This document shows, in pieces, positions 1 to 8,522 of a stretch of DNA of 64,000 nucleotides. The notes beneath the pieces are model-generated. The model did no database searches, was not told where the DNA came from, and was given only the letters and a program-made list of their open reading frames with translations. A program made the position numbers and the translations under genes. Each line of letters begins with the position of its first letter. Within the stretch, counting starts at the first letter, position 1. The stretch comes from Georgenia sp. EYE_87 (lineage in GTDB: Bacteria; Actinomycetota; Actinomycetes; Actinomycetales; Actinomycetaceae), in contig NZ_JAHXNL010000009.1 of NCBI RefSeq assembly GCF_023148685.1, positions 144,595-208,594 on the forward strand, in the 5' to 3' direction.

Positions 1-91
1 CGAACTCGCCGTCGATGTAGTGCTGGATGCGGTCGGGCAGGTCCGCGGGCAGGTAGCGGGCGGCCGTCGCGGTCGTGTCGGTGCTGCTCAT
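1..91 (-). CDS. Aldehyde dehydrogenase, HpaE-like (5' end only)
   Basis: Only the first 30 codons are inside the window; the gene runs off the left edge. The ATG is preceded by GGAGG about 7 nt upstream. The N-terminus ends in the segment LPDRIQHYIDGEF, which resembles the start of NAD-dependent aldehyde dehydrogenases of the 5-carboxymethyl-2-hydroxymuconate semialdehyde (HpaE) type in homoprotocatechuate meta-cleavage. It lies 13 bp behind the GntR gene and in line with the FAH/RraA fusion gene, so the three probably share a transcript. The fusion partner's HpaG-like domain supports the pathway assignment. The catalytic Cys and Glu are outside the window, so the substrate cannot be fixed from sequence alone. 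Confidence 0.7.
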   Translation of the reverse strand, partial: MSSTDTTATAARYLPADLPDRIQHYIDGEF

Positions 92-104
92 GGGATGCCT
101 CCGG

Positions 105-821
105 TCAGTGGGCGGTGAGGACGTCGGCCGGGCCGGCGTCCTCGGGGTGCTCGTGGGTCAGGTAGGCGGCGAGCGTGGCCGAGCGGTGGCGGCGGGCCGC
201 CCGCTCGACGTCCGCCAGGGGGGCGCCGGCCTCGATGAGGTGGACGATGTGCTCGTGCTCGCGCACGGACTCCTGCGCGCGGCCCGGCACGAAGCTGAAC
301 GTGGAGTCGCGCAGCTGGCCCAGCCGGCCCCACTCCGCGGTGACGAGGTCGAGCATGCGCGGGTTCGGGCACGGCGCGTAGAGGATCGAGTGGAACTTCT
401 GGTTCAGCGCCGTGAAGGAACGGGGGTCGAAGTGGTCGAGGGTCTCGACCATGAGGCCGTTGATCTCCCGCGCGCGGCGCAGGTCCTCGGCCGTCAGGTG
501 CGGTGCCGACAGCGCCGTGGCGGCCCCCTCGAGGATCGCCAGGGCCTCCATGCTGTGCCGGTACTGGGAGTCGTCGATCATCGACACGTGCGCGCCGACG
601 TTGCGCTCGAAGGTCACCAACCCCTCGGCCTCGAGCTGGCGGATCGCCTCGCGCACCGGCACGACGCTCATGTCGAGCTCCGCCGCGATGGAGGCGAGCA
701 CCAGGCGGTAGCCGGGCGTGAACTCCTGGTTCGCGATGCGCTCCTTGAGCCAGTGGTAGGCCCGCTGCGACTTGCTCGGGGCGGGCGCCGACGGCGTCTC
801 CGTCACCTGCTCGCGCGCCAT
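105..821 (-). CDS. GntR-family (FCD) transcriptional regulator
   Basis: 238 aa. An N-terminal winged helix (about residues 15-80, with the typical PVREAIRQLEAEGLV recognition segment) is followed by an all-helical FCD effector domain, giving the usual FadR-subfamily length. The start codon lies inside the 3' end of the upstream FAH/RraA gene (19-nt overlap), so translation is probably coupled. FCD regulators bind small carboxylates, often metal-assisted through His residues. Here the ligand is probably an intermediate of the linked aromatic-acid pathway. Palindromes of ATCGTATA type at 2337 and 6468 are candidate operators. The family is certain; ligand and operator are inference. Confidence 0.9.
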   Translation of the reverse strand: MAREQVTETPSAPAPSKSQRAYHWLKERIANQEFTPGYRLVLASIAAELDMSVVPVREAIRQLEAEGLVTFERNVGAHVSMIDDSQYRHSMEALAILEGAATALSAPHLTAEDLRRAREINGLMVETLDHFDPRSFTALNQKFHSILYAPCPNPRMLDLVTAEWGRLGQLRDSTFSFVPGRAQESVREHEHIVHLIEAGAPLADVERAARRHRSATLAAYLTHEHPEDAGPADVLTAH

Positions 822-2305
822 GCGTCGTACCTCGCTCTCCACTCGGCGTTCATCGGGAACAGGCCGTCGACCGGGTGTCCGGCCGCGACCTGCTCGGCGA
901 TCCACGCGTCCTCGTCCTCCTGGGCGAGGGCCGCGTCGGCGACCTCCTCGGCGAGGGCCGGGGGGATGACGACGACGCCGTCCCGGTCCCCGACGACGAC
1001 GTCGCCGGGCTGTACGGTCGTCCCGCCGCACGCGATCGTGACGTCCGCGTCCCACGGCACGTGGCGGCGGCCCAGGACGGCCGGGTGCGCGCCCTTCGTG
1101 TACACCGGGATGCCGACGGCGGCCACGGCGTCGTGGTCGCGCACGCCGCCGTCGGTGACGATGCCCGCGGCGCCGCGGGCGTGGGCGCGCAGGGCGAGGA
1201 TGTCGCCGAGCGTGCCCGACCCCTCCTCGCCGCGGGCCTCGATGACGACGACCTCGCCCTCGCCGACGGTGTCGAACGCGCGCTTCTGCGCGTTGTAGCC
1301 CCCGCCGTGGCCGGCGAACAGGTCCTCGCGGTTCGGCACGAACCGCAGGGTGCGGGCGGTGCCGACGAGCTTGGCCCCCGGGTGCATCGGCCGGACGCCG
1401 TCGACGGTGACGTTGTTCAGGCCACGCCGGCGCAGCTGCGCGCTGAGCCCGGCCACCGGCGCCTTCGCGAGCTTCTCCCGCAGCTCCGGGGTCAGGCGGA
1501 ACGGCTCGGGCTCCGGCTCGAGGCCGGCGGCGGCGCGCGACCCCCACGCCTCGGCCCGCTGGACGTCGTCGACGGCCGGCAGCGAGCCCAGGGCGCCGTC
1601 GAACCCGTGCTCGCCCTGCGTGACGGTCGTGACGAGCCGGCCCGAGCCGGGCGCGCCGGGCGCCTCGGGGGCGTCGACCTCGACCTCGACGACGTCGCCG
1701 GGGACGACGACGGAGGAGCCGGCAGGGGTGCCGGTGAGGATGAGGTCTCCCGGCTCGAGCGTGAAGTGCTGGGAGAGGTCGGCGACGAGCTGGGGGAGCG
1801 GGAAGAGGAGGCCGGCGGTCGTGTCGTCCTGGCGCAGCTCGCCGTTGACCCACGTGCGGAGCCGGAGCGCGGCCGGGTCGACCGTGCGCGCGTCGACGAG
1901 GACGGGGCCGACCGGGGTGTACCCGTCGCCGCCCTTGGAGCGCACGTTGGAGCCCTTGTCGTTCGCGCGCAGGTCGTAGAGCCCGAAGTCGTTCGCCGCC
2001 GTCACCCACCCGACGTGGTCCCACGCGTCGGCGAGGCCGACCCGGCGGGCCGCCGTGCCGATGACGAGCGCGATCTCGCCCTCGAAGGCCAGCAGCTCGG
2101 TGCCCGCCGGTCGCTCGATGGTGGCGCCGGACGGCGCGACCGAGCTCGACGGCTTGAAGAAGTAGGAGGGACGGGCGGGGCGGCGGCCGCGCTGGTCCGC
2201 GCGCGACGCGTAGCTGAGATGGATCGCGATGATCTTGCCCGGACGCCCATGCAGGGCGGAGAACCGCTCGTCCGTGCGTGCGCCGATCGTGGTGTCTTCA
2301 GTCAT
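803..2305 (-). CDS. FAH-family isomerase/decarboxylase fused to RraA-like aldolase/decarboxylase
   Basis: 500 aa, two enzymes in one chain. Residues about 20-240 form a fumarylacetoacetate-hydrolase fold of the HpaG type, with metal ligands E75, E77 and D106 and the TGTPAG loop at 191-196. Residues about 265-485 form an RraA-like domain of the 4-hydroxy-4-methyl-2-oxoglutarate / 4-carboxy-4-hydroxy-2-oxoadipate aldolase type. It keeps the Arg-Asp pair (R389-D390 in TDGGVRD) needed for catalysis in that family, so it is not the inert RNase-E-inhibitor type. A likely job is isomerising or decarboxylating a ring-fission dicarboxylate and then cleaving or decarboxylating the oxo-acid product. The ATG has AGGGAG upstream and the gene is divergent from the MHS transporter. 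HpaG in enterobacteria is two FAH domains, so this pairing is unusual. There is no frameshift: one continuous frame spans both domains. Confidence 0.9.
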   Translation of the reverse strand: MTEDTTIGARTDERFSALHGRPGKIIAIHLSYASRADQRGRRPARPSYFFKPSSSVAPSGATIERPAGTELLAFEGEIALVIGTAARRVGLADAWDHVGWVTAANDFGLYDLRANDKGSNVRSKGGDGYTPVGPVLVDARTVDPAALRLRTWVNGELRQDDTTAGLLFPLPQLVADLSQHFTLEPGDLILTGTPAGSSVVVPGDVVEVEVDAPEAPGAPGSGRLVTTVTQGEHGFDGALGSLPAVDDVQRAEAWGSRAAAGLEPEPEPFRLTPELREKLAKAPVAGLSAQLRRRGLNNVTVDGVRPMHPGAKLVGTARTLRFVPNREDLFAGHGGGYNAQKRAFDTVGEGEVVVIEARGEEGSGTLGDILALRAHARGAAGIVTDGGVRDHDAVAAVGIPVYTKGAHPAVLGRRHVPWDADVTIACGGTTVQPGDVVVGDRDGVVVIPPALAEEVADAALAQEDEDAWIAEQVAAGHPVDGLFPMNAEWRARYDAWRASR

Positions 2306-2336
2306 GAGCTCCCTCGCCCCTTGCTTTGTATCCGAA

Positions 2337-2348
2337 ATCGTATATCAT
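2337..2348. promoter_or_regulatory. Candidate operator ATCGTATATCAT in the divergent promoter region
   Basis: This 12-mer lies between the divergent FAH/RraA gene and the MHS transporter, in the only AT-richer patch of the 117-bp gap. It differs at two positions from the perfect palindrome ATCGTATACGAT found at 6468-6479 next to the IclR gene. FCD-type GntR regulators commonly bind short palindromes centred on GTATAC-like cores, so the local GntR protein is the obvious candidate. Binding is inferred, not shown. Confidence 0.45.
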
Positions 2349-2422
2349 CGTCCATCACGAGGCAAGCCGAAGTGCTCGGCGGCCCACTGACAGCGACGTC
2401 GCAACGACACAGGAGTCAACCT

Positions 2423-3805
2423 ATGAGCACCATGAAAGCCAGTCAGGGTGTGACGCCCGCCGCGCACGCGCCCGACCTCGCGGACCGCCGGCGCGTCGTC
2501 TTCGCGACCGTCATCGGCACGACGGTCGAGTGGTACGACTTCTTCATCTACGCCTTCGCCGCCGGACTGGTCTTCGGGGAGATCTTCTTCGCCGGCCTGG
2601 GCGAGAACAGGCTCCTGCTCTCGTTCGCGACCGTCGGCGTGAGCTTCCTCTTCCGCCCGCTCGGCGCGTTCCTCGCCGGCCACCTCGGCGACAGGTACGG
2701 CCGCAAGGTCATCCTCATGGTGACCCTGATCCTCATGGGGCTCGCGACCTCGCTCATCGGCCTCCTGCCGACCTACGCGACGATCGGGGTCGCCGCGCCG
2801 ATCCTCCTCGTGCTCCTGCGCATCATCCAGGGCATCTCGGCCGGCGGCGAGTGGGGCGGCGCGGTCCTCATGGCGGTCGAGCACGCTCCTGGCAAGCGGC
2901 GCGGCCTGTTCGGCGCGGGCCCCCAGACCGGTGTCCCGCTGGGGCTGCTGCTCGCCTCCGGCGTCATGGCGCTCATGGCGATGATCGCCCCCGGCGACGC
3001 GTTCCTCCAGTGGGGATGGCGCATCCCGTTCCTGCTCAGCGTCGTCCTCATCCTGGTCGGCTACTACGTGCGCCGGAAGGTCGAGGAGAGCCCGGTCTTC
3101 GCCGAGCTGTCCGAGCGCAAGCAGGAGGCGCAGATGCCGATCCTGCGGCTCTTCCGCAAGCACACCGTGCTCGTGGTCGTCGCCGCGCTCGTCTTCGCCG
3201 GCAACAACGCGGTCGGCTACATGACGACCGGCGGGTACATCCAGAACTATGCGACGAACCCGGAGGGCCCGCTCGGGCTCGACCGCGGCCCGGTGCTGTG
3301 GGCCGTGACCGGCTCCGCCGTCACGTGGCTGGTCTCGACGATCATCGCGGGCGCGGTGTCCGACCGGCTGGGCCGGCGCACGACGTACATCCTCGGCTGG
3401 ATCCTGCAGCTGGTCGGCGTGATCGCCCTCTTCCCGCTGGTGAACACCGGCGACGTCGGGCTGCTGTTCGCGGGGCTCGCGCTCCTCACGCTCGGCCTCG
3501 GTTTCACGTACGGCCCGCAGGCGGCGCTGTACGCGGAGCTCTTCCCGGCCTCGATCCGGTTCTCGGGCGTGTCGATCTCCTACGCCATCGGTGCCATCGC
3601 CGGCGGTGCCTTCGCCCCGATGATCGCCGCCGCACTCGTCCAGGCGACGGGCTCCACCACGGCGGTCACCTGGTACCTCGCCGGGATGACCCTGATCGGC
3701 CTCGTCGCGACGCTGCTGCTGCGTGACCGTTCGGGCATCCCCCTCGGGCCCGACCACGAGGCGGAGCAGCAGGTGAGCCCGATCCGCGGCCTCTCGAAGG
3801 TCTGA
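2423..3805 (+). CDS. MHS-family MFS transporter (organic acid:H+ symporter)
   Basis: 460 aa with about 12 membrane segments. The ATG at 2423 has AGGAG 8 nt upstream. The N-terminal GTTVEWYDFFIY segment and the GDRYGRK loop between helices 2 and 3 are hallmarks of the metabolite:H+ symporter (MHS) group, which includes the shikimate, proline/betaine and alpha-ketoglutarate carriers. It is transcribed away from the FAH/RraA-GntR-aldehyde dehydrogenase operon across a 117-bp gap, which suggests uptake of that pathway's aromatic or dicarboxylic substrate. A strong hairpin follows its stop codon. The family is secure; the substrate is inferred from context. Confidence 0.9.
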   Translation: MSTMKASQGVTPAAHAPDLADRRRVVFATVIGTTVEWYDFFIYAFAAGLVFGEIFFAGLGENRLLLSFATVGVSFLFRPLGAFLAGHLGDRYGRKVILMVTLILMGLATSLIGLLPTYATIGVAAPILLVLLRIIQGISAGGEWGGAVLMAVEHAPGKRRGLFGAGPQTGVPLGLLLASGVMALMAMIAPGDAFLQWGWRIPFLLSVVLILVGYYVRRKVEESPVFAELSERKQEAQMPILRLFRKHTVLVVVAALVFAGNNAVGYMTTGGYIQNYATNPEGPLGLDRGPVLWAVTGSAVTWLVSTIIAGAVSDRLGRRTTYILGWILQLVGVIALFPLVNTGDVGLLFAGLALLTLGLGFTYGPQAALYAELFPASIRFSGVSISYAIGAIAGGAFAPMIAAALVQATGSTTAVTWYLAGMTLIGLVATLLLRDRSGIPLGPDHEAEQQVSPIRGLSKV

Positions 3806-3829
3806 CCCCTCCCGCCACGCGACCCGCAA

Positions 3830-3865
3830 CCGCGACCCGGCGCCAAGTACGGTGCCGGGTCGCGG
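3830..3865. terminator. Bidirectional terminator hairpin
   Basis: A perfect 12-bp inverted repeat (CCGCGACCCGGC and its complement) surrounds a 12-nt loop that can extend the stem by three more pairs. It sits between the convergent MHS transporter and thiamine-diphosphate enzyme genes. There is no long U-tract, as is usual in actinobacteria. Confidence 0.8.
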
Positions 3866-3885
3866 CCGCGCGAACCAGGCCCGGG

Positions 3886-5532
3886 TCAGCTGTTCGCGCG
3901 CAGGATCTCGTCCTGGTAGGGCGCGACGACGGCGCGGGAGACCCGCACGTCGAGGAGCAGGAACGGGCGCTCCGCCGCGGGGCGGGCCGCCCACGCCGCC
4001 AGCGCCTCCAGGTCCTCGAGCGAGCGCACGACGCGCCCCTCGGCGCCGACGGCGGCGGCGAGCGCCGCGAAGTCGACGTCGGGGATGAGCATCGGCTCCC
4101 GCGTCAGGCCCTTGCGCCCGTAGACGTGCACCTCGGCCCCGTAGGCGGCGTCGTTCCACACGACCGCGAGGCCGCGGCCGCCGGCGACCCGCACGGCCGA
4201 CTCCAGGTCGGCCAGCGCCATCAGCCCGCCGCCGTCGCCGGTCGTGAGCACGACGGTCGACCCGGGGCGGGCGAGCGTCGCCCCGAGCACGCTGGGGAGG
4301 CCGAGCCCGATCGCCTGGAACGCGGTGCCGACCATGATCATGCGGTCCGGCGAGGCCACCGGCCAGTACATGTTGGCCCAGCCGATGAAGTGGCCGCCGT
4401 CGGAGACGACGACGCGGTCCTCGGGCAGCAGCTCGGCGATGCGGGCCGCCGCGGAACGCGGGTCGAGCCGCCCGTCGGGGGCGGTCCCGTCGCCGGGCTC
4501 GTACCGGCGCGCGGCGACGACGTCGACCGTCCCGCGCCACCCGCTCGGGGTGGCGCCGGCGAGCTCGGCGACGATCGCCGCCGCCACCTCCGCGGCGTCC
4601 CCGCGCACGTACCCGCCGACGTGCGGGTGTGTGGCCGCGGCGGCGACGTCGACCTGGAAGACGCGGGTGCCCGGGGCGAAGAGCTCGCCGAAGCGCATCG
4701 TGAACTGGTTGAGGGACGCCCCGACGACGACGGCGACGTCGGCCTCCCGCACCAGCGCCATCGCCCCCGCGGCGCCGAACCCGCCCGCGACGCCGAGATC
4801 GAACTCCGGGCGGGGGAAGACCCCGCGCCCGAGCGCGGTGGTCGCGGTCAGCGCACCGGTGGCGTCGGCGAGCGCGCCGAGCGCCTTGCCGGCGCCCGCC
4901 ACCCAGGCCCCCCGGCCGGCGAGGAGCAGGGGCCGGCGGGCCGAGGCGAGGGCCGCGGCGATCTCGCGCACCATCCCCGCGGCGAACGCCCCGCGCGGCA
5001 GCAGCGGCCCGGGGAGGCGCGGGGCCGGCAACTCGGGAACCGGTCCGGCGTCCAGCGCGGCGACGTCGTAGGGGATCGCCAGCACCGTGGGGACCCGGTA
5101 GGTCAGCGCGTGCTCGACGGCGATGACCGTGGTGGCGGCGGCGTCCGTGCGCCCCGCCGTGTACGTGCGGGCCCCGACGGCCGAGGCCATCGCGATCTGG
5201 TCGACGTCCCACGGGCGCGGCCCTGACGTCGGCTCGTCGCCGACGACGAGCACGAGCGGCACGTGCGCCTGCACGGCCTCGGCCAGCGCGGTGAGGGTGT
5301 TGGTGAAGCCGGCCCCGTACGTCGTCGTGGCCGCGGCGAGCCGGCCGGACGCCCGGTGAAAGGCGTCGGCGGCGACGACGCCGCCCGCCTCGTGCCGCAC
5401 CGCGGTGAACTGCGCGCCGGTCTGGCGCTCGAGTGCGTCGAGGAAGTAGGCGTTCCCGTTGCCCATGACCCCGAAGACGTGGTCCACGTGGGCGGCGAGG
5501 GTGACGGCGACGTGGGCGGAAACCGTGGGCAT
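3886..5532 (-). CDS. Thiamine-diphosphate-dependent enzyme, benzoylformate decarboxylase / acetolactate synthase superfamily
   Basis: 548 aa from the ATG at 5532. The in-frame upstream codons to 5631 are low-complexity and were not used. It has the three-domain layout: an N-terminal PYR domain with the ThDP-activating Glu in VRHEAGG, a central domain (about 185-330), and a C-terminal PP domain with the GDGG...WNDAAYG diphosphate/Mg motif, where Asp replaces the common second Asn. It lies convergent to the MHS transporter and upstream of the IclR gene. Next to an aldehyde dehydrogenase and a 3-hydroxybenzoate hydroxylase-like gene, a 2-oxo-acid decarboxylase making a (hydroxy)benzaldehyde is an attractive role. 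Acetolactate-synthase-like carboligation cannot be excluded. The superfamily is certain; the reaction is not. Confidence 0.85.
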   Translation of the reverse strand: MPTVSAHVAVTLAAHVDHVFGVMGNGNAYFLDALERQTGAQFTAVRHEAGGVVAADAFHRASGRLAAATTTYGAGFTNTLTALAEAVQAHVPLVLVVGDEPTSGPRPWDVDQIAMASAVGARTYTAGRTDAAATTVIAVEHALTYRVPTVLAIPYDVAALDAGPVPELPAPRLPGPLLPRGAFAAGMVREIAAALASARRPLLLAGRGAWVAGAGKALGALADATGALTATTALGRGVFPRPEFDLGVAGGFGAAGAMALVREADVAVVVGASLNQFTMRFGELFAPGTRVFQVDVAAAATHPHVGGYVRGDAAEVAAAIVAELAGATPSGWRGTVDVVAARRYEPGDGTAPDGRLDPRSAAARIAELLPEDRVVVSDGGHFIGWANMYWPVASPDRMIMVGTAFQAIGLGLPSVLGATLARPGSTVVLTTGDGGGLMALADLESAVRVAGGRGLAVVWNDAAYGAEVHVYGRKGLTREPMLIPDVDFAALAAAVGAEGRVVRSLEDLEALAAWAARPAAERPFLLLDVRVSRAVVAPYQDEILRANS

Positions 5533-5711
5533 GGCGAAGGCGTCTCCGGGCTGGTCGGTGAGAATCCGTGCGGGTCCCTCGGACAGGCGCCTGGCGGCTG
5601 TGCCGGGCCCGGGCGCCGTGGGACGTCGCACCGGGGACTCATGCTAGCGGTGCCGGCGTTACCTGCGGTGCCGGCGGTGCCCGGACCCGCGGTGCCCGTG
5701 CCCCCCCGGCG

Positions 5712-6455
5712 TCAGCCGCCCAGCGCGTCGCGGATCGAGGCCGCGCTCGCCGCCAGTCGTGCCGCGATCGCGGGCGCCTCGTGGTCGCTCGCGACGTAGA
5801 CGACGGCGATGGCGGCCGGGTCGCGCCCGCGCAGGCGCAGCGGCACCGCGACCGACCGCACGCTCGGGATGACCTCGTCGTGGCTCTGGACGTAGCCGCG
5901 GACCGCGGTCGCCATCGCCTCCTCCGCCAGTCGCGCGGGGACGCCCGACGGCCACTCGTGCCGGGGGAGTGCCGAGAGGATGGCCTTGCCCGGCGCGCCG
6001 ACGGTCACCGGGTGCCGCATGCCCGGCCGCTGCGCCACCGGGGCGGCCGCGTGCCGGGGCTCGACGCTGGTCAGCGTGACGCACTCGTCGTGGTCGAGCA
6101 CGGCGAGGAAGCAGGTCATGCCGAGCTCGTTGGCGACGGCGGTGAGCTCGGGCAGCGCCTCGGCCTGGAGGTCGTGCGCGACGGCCGCGGCGAGCGCGGC
6201 CATCCGCGCGCCGAGGGCGACCCGCCCGGTCGAGTCGCGGCCCACGAGGCCGTGGTGCTCGAGCGTGCGCAGCAGCCGGTAGGCGATGGAGCGGTGGACG
6301 GCGAGGCGGTCGGCGATCTCGTCGATCGTCAGCGGCTCGCGCGCGTCGGCCAGGAGCTCGAGGATCTGAATGCCGCGGCTCAGCGTCTGCGACGCCGGGA
6401 CGCCCGCCGACGTCGGTGGCCGGGGCGTCACCGTCGACCGCCGGGGGTGTTGCAT
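5712..6455 (-). CDS. IclR-family transcriptional regulator
   Basis: 247 aa. An N-terminal winged HTH (about 20-85, with the SQTLSRGIQILELL start typical of IclR proteins) is followed by the IclR effector domain, ending in a helix rich in Ala and Arg. The ATG at 6455 was chosen because the HTH begins soon after it; longer in-frame extensions run through the operator region. It is divergent from the flavoprotein hydroxylase. The 112-bp gap holds two GTTC-N7-GAAC repeats that look like its binding sites. IclR proteins of aromatic pathways (PcaR, PobR, PcaU) often activate a divergent catabolic gene, so an activator or dual role is likely. Confidence 0.92.
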   Translation of the reverse strand: MQHPRRSTVTPRPPTSAGVPASQTLSRGIQILELLADAREPLTIDEIADRLAVHRSIAYRLLRTLEHHGLVGRDSTGRVALGARMAALAAAVAHDLQAEALPELTAVANELGMTCFLAVLDHDECVTLTSVEPRHAAAPVAQRPGMRHPVTVGAPGKAILSALPRHEWPSGVPARLAEEAMATAVRGYVQSHDEVIPSVRSVAVPLRLRGRDPAAIAVVYVASDHEAPAIAARLAASAASIRDALGG

Positions 6456-6467
6456 GCGCCACAAACC

Positions 6468-6479
6468 ATCGTATACGAT
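6468..6479. promoter_or_regulatory. Perfect palindrome ATCGTATACGAT
   Basis: A 12-bp perfect palindrome lies 12 bp upstream of the IclR start codon. The related ATCGTATATCAT lies in the other divergent catabolic promoter at 2337, suggesting one regulator, most likely the GntR protein at 105-821, acts on both. It could instead repress the IclR gene by blocking its promoter. Confidence 0.5.
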
Positions 6480-6481
6480 CC

Positions 6482-6516
6482 GTTCAATAGTAGAACTGCG
6501 TGTTCGAAAGTAGAAC
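6482..6516. promoter_or_regulatory. Two tandem IclR-type operators, GTTC-N7-GAAC
   Basis: GTTCAATAGTAGAAC (6482-6496) and GTTCGAAAGTAGAAC (6502-6516) have identical arms and nearly identical centres. They start exactly 20 bp apart, so two dimers would bind the same face of the helix. They sit about 50-85 bp upstream of the hydroxylase start. Spacing and symmetry fit an IclR activator such as the one encoded next door. Assignment to that protein is inference. Confidence 0.65.
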
Positions 6517-6567
6517 ACGTGGCCCCCGTCGACAAGAACCTCGACACCGATGTCCGAGGAGGCAAAC

Positions 6568-8475
6568 ATGCAGTTCCACCACCACGGGTACGTCTCGGGC
6601 GACCCCCGCGTCCTGCCGGCGGCCGGGGTCGGTATCGATCGCCCCGAAGAGCTTCCCGACGAGGTCGACGTCCTCATCGTCGGCTCGGGGCCCGCGGGGA
6701 TGATCGCGGCGGCCCAGCTCTCGCAGTTCCCGGACGTCACGACGCGCATCGTCGAGCGCCGGGACGCGCGGCTCGAGATCGGCCAGGCCGACGGCATCCA
6801 GGCGCGCAGCGTCGAGACCTTCCAGGCCTTCGGCTTCGCCGGGCGCATCATCGACGAGGCGTACCGGATCACCGAGATGAGCTTCTGGCGGCCGGACCCG
6901 GACGACCCGTCGCGGATCGTCCGCGGGGAGCGCCCGCAGGACGACCCCGCCGGCATCAGCGAGTTCCCGCACCTCATCGTCAACCAGGCACGCGTGCTCG
7001 ACTACTTCGCCGAGTACATGGCCATCTCCCCGACCCGGATGAAGCCGGACTACGGCTACGAGTTCCGGGGCCTGGAGGTCTCCGGCGAGGGAGACCACCC
7101 GGTCACCGTGACCCTCGTCCGCACCGCGGGGGAGGGCGCGGGGCAGGAGAAGGTGGTCCGGGCGAAGTACGTGCTCGGCGCCGACGGCGCCCACAGCGGC
7201 GTGCGCCAGTCCATCGGCTGCACGATGAAGGGCGACCAGGCCTTCCACGCCTGGGGCGTCATGGACGTCCTGGCGGTCACCGACTTCCCCGACATCCGCA
7301 CCAAGTGCGCCATCCAGTCCGGGTCGGGCGGCAACATCCTCCACATCCCGCGCGAGGGCGGCTTCCTGTTCCGCATGTACGTCGACCTCGGCGAGGTGAA
7401 CCCGAACGACCGGGGGGCCGTGCGCCGGACGACGGTCGAGCAGATCATTGCGAGGGCGAACGAGATCCTGCACCCCTACACGCTCGACGTGCGCGACGTC
7501 GCCTGGCACAGCGTCTACGAGGTGGCCCACCGCGTCACCGACAGGTTCGACGACGTGCCCCTCGAGGAGATCGGCACCCGCAACCCGCGCGTCTTCATCG
7601 CCGGCGACGCCTGCCACACCCACAGCGCCAAGGCGGGCCAGGGCATGAACGTCTCGATGCAGGACGGCTTCAACCTGGGCTGGAAGCTCGGCTACGTCCT
7701 CTCCGGACGCAGCCCGGAGAGCCTGCTGGGCACGTACTCCGCCGAGCGGCAGGTCATCGCCCAGCAGCTGATCGACTTCGACAAGGAGTGGTCGACGCTC
7801 ATGGCGAAGCGGCCGGAGGAGTTCGCCAACCCCGCGGAGCTCGCCGACTTCTACGTCCGCACCGCCGAGTTCCCGGCCGGCTTCATGACGCAGTACCCGC
7901 CGTCGATGCTCGTGGCGGAGCCGACCCACCAGGAGCTCGCCACCGGGTTCCCCCTCGGGAAGCGCTTCCGGTCCGCACGCGTCGTTCGCGTCGCCGACGC
8001 CAACCCCCTCCACCTCGGCCACCAGCACCGGGCGGACGGCAGGTGGCGCGTGTACGCCTTCGCCGACGCCGCCGCCCCCGGCGAGCCGTCGGCGCTGACG
8101 GACTGGGCCGAGTGGATGGCCGGCTCGCCGGACTCCCCGGTCCTCGCCCACACCCCCGAGGGGGCCGACCTCGACAGCGTCCTGGAGGTCAAGGTCGTCT
8201 TCCAGCAGAAGCACGCCGACGTCGACATCTCCCGGGTGCCCGAGCTGTTCCTGCCCCGCAGCGGGCCGTTCCAGCTGATCGACTACGAGAAGGTCTTCGC
8301 GACGCACCCGGAGGAGGACATCTTCGACCTGCGCGGCGTCGACCGCGCCGGGTGCGTGGTCGTGGTCCGGCCCGACCAGTACGTCGCCGCCGTCCTCCCG
8401 CTGGGCGCCACGGACGAGCTCGCCGCGTTCTTCCGGCAGCATCTGCTGGTGAAGAACCGACAGCCCGTGGGGTAG
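6568..8475 (+). CDS. FAD-dependent aromatic hydroxylase, 3-hydroxybenzoate 4-monooxygenase / phenol hydroxylase type
   Basis: 635 aa, the usual size for MobA-type 3-hydroxybenzoate 4-monooxygenase and phenol 2-monooxygenase. The start at 6568 has GAGGAGG 5 nt upstream, so an in-frame ATG at 6550 was rejected. It has a Rossmann GSGPAG at residues 39-44, the second FAD motif GDACHTHSAKAGQGMN near 350, and the C-terminal thioredoxin-like domain (about 460-635) specific to this subgroup. It would use NAD(P)H and O2 to hydroxylate a phenolic acid, for example 3-hydroxybenzoate to protocatechuate. It leads an operon with the aldehyde dehydrogenase 47 bp downstream and probably depends on the IclR sites upstream. 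Confidence 0.9.
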   Translation: MQFHHHGYVSGDPRVLPAAGVGIDRPEELPDEVDVLIVGSGPAGMIAAAQLSQFPDVTTRIVERRDARLEIGQADGIQARSVETFQAFGFAGRIIDEAYRITEMSFWRPDPDDPSRIVRGERPQDDPAGISEFPHLIVNQARVLDYFAEYMAISPTRMKPDYGYEFRGLEVSGEGDHPVTVTLVRTAGEGAGQEKVVRAKYVLGADGAHSGVRQSIGCTMKGDQAFHAWGVMDVLAVTDFPDIRTKCAIQSGSGGNILHIPREGGFLFRMYVDLGEVNPNDRGAVRRTTVEQIIARANEILHPYTLDVRDVAWHSVYEVAHRVTDRFDDVPLEEIGTRNPRVFIAGDACHTHSAKAGQGMNVSMQDGFNLGWKLGYVLSGRSPESLLGTYSAERQVIAQQLIDFDKEWSTLMAKRPEEFANPAELADFYVRTAEFPAGFMTQYPPSMLVAEPTHQELATGFPLGKRFRSARVVRVADANPLHLGHQHRADGRWRVYAFADAAAPGEPSALTDWAEWMAGSPDSPVLAHTPEGADLDSVLEVKVVFQQKHADVDISRVPELFLPRSGPFQLIDYEKVFATHPEEDIFDLRGVDRAGCVVVVRPDQYVAAVLPLGATDELAAFFRQHLLVKNRQPVG

Positions 8476-8522
8476 ACCTGGAAGCACGAGGACCACGGCA
8501 TCCGAGACGACGAAGGAGTCCC

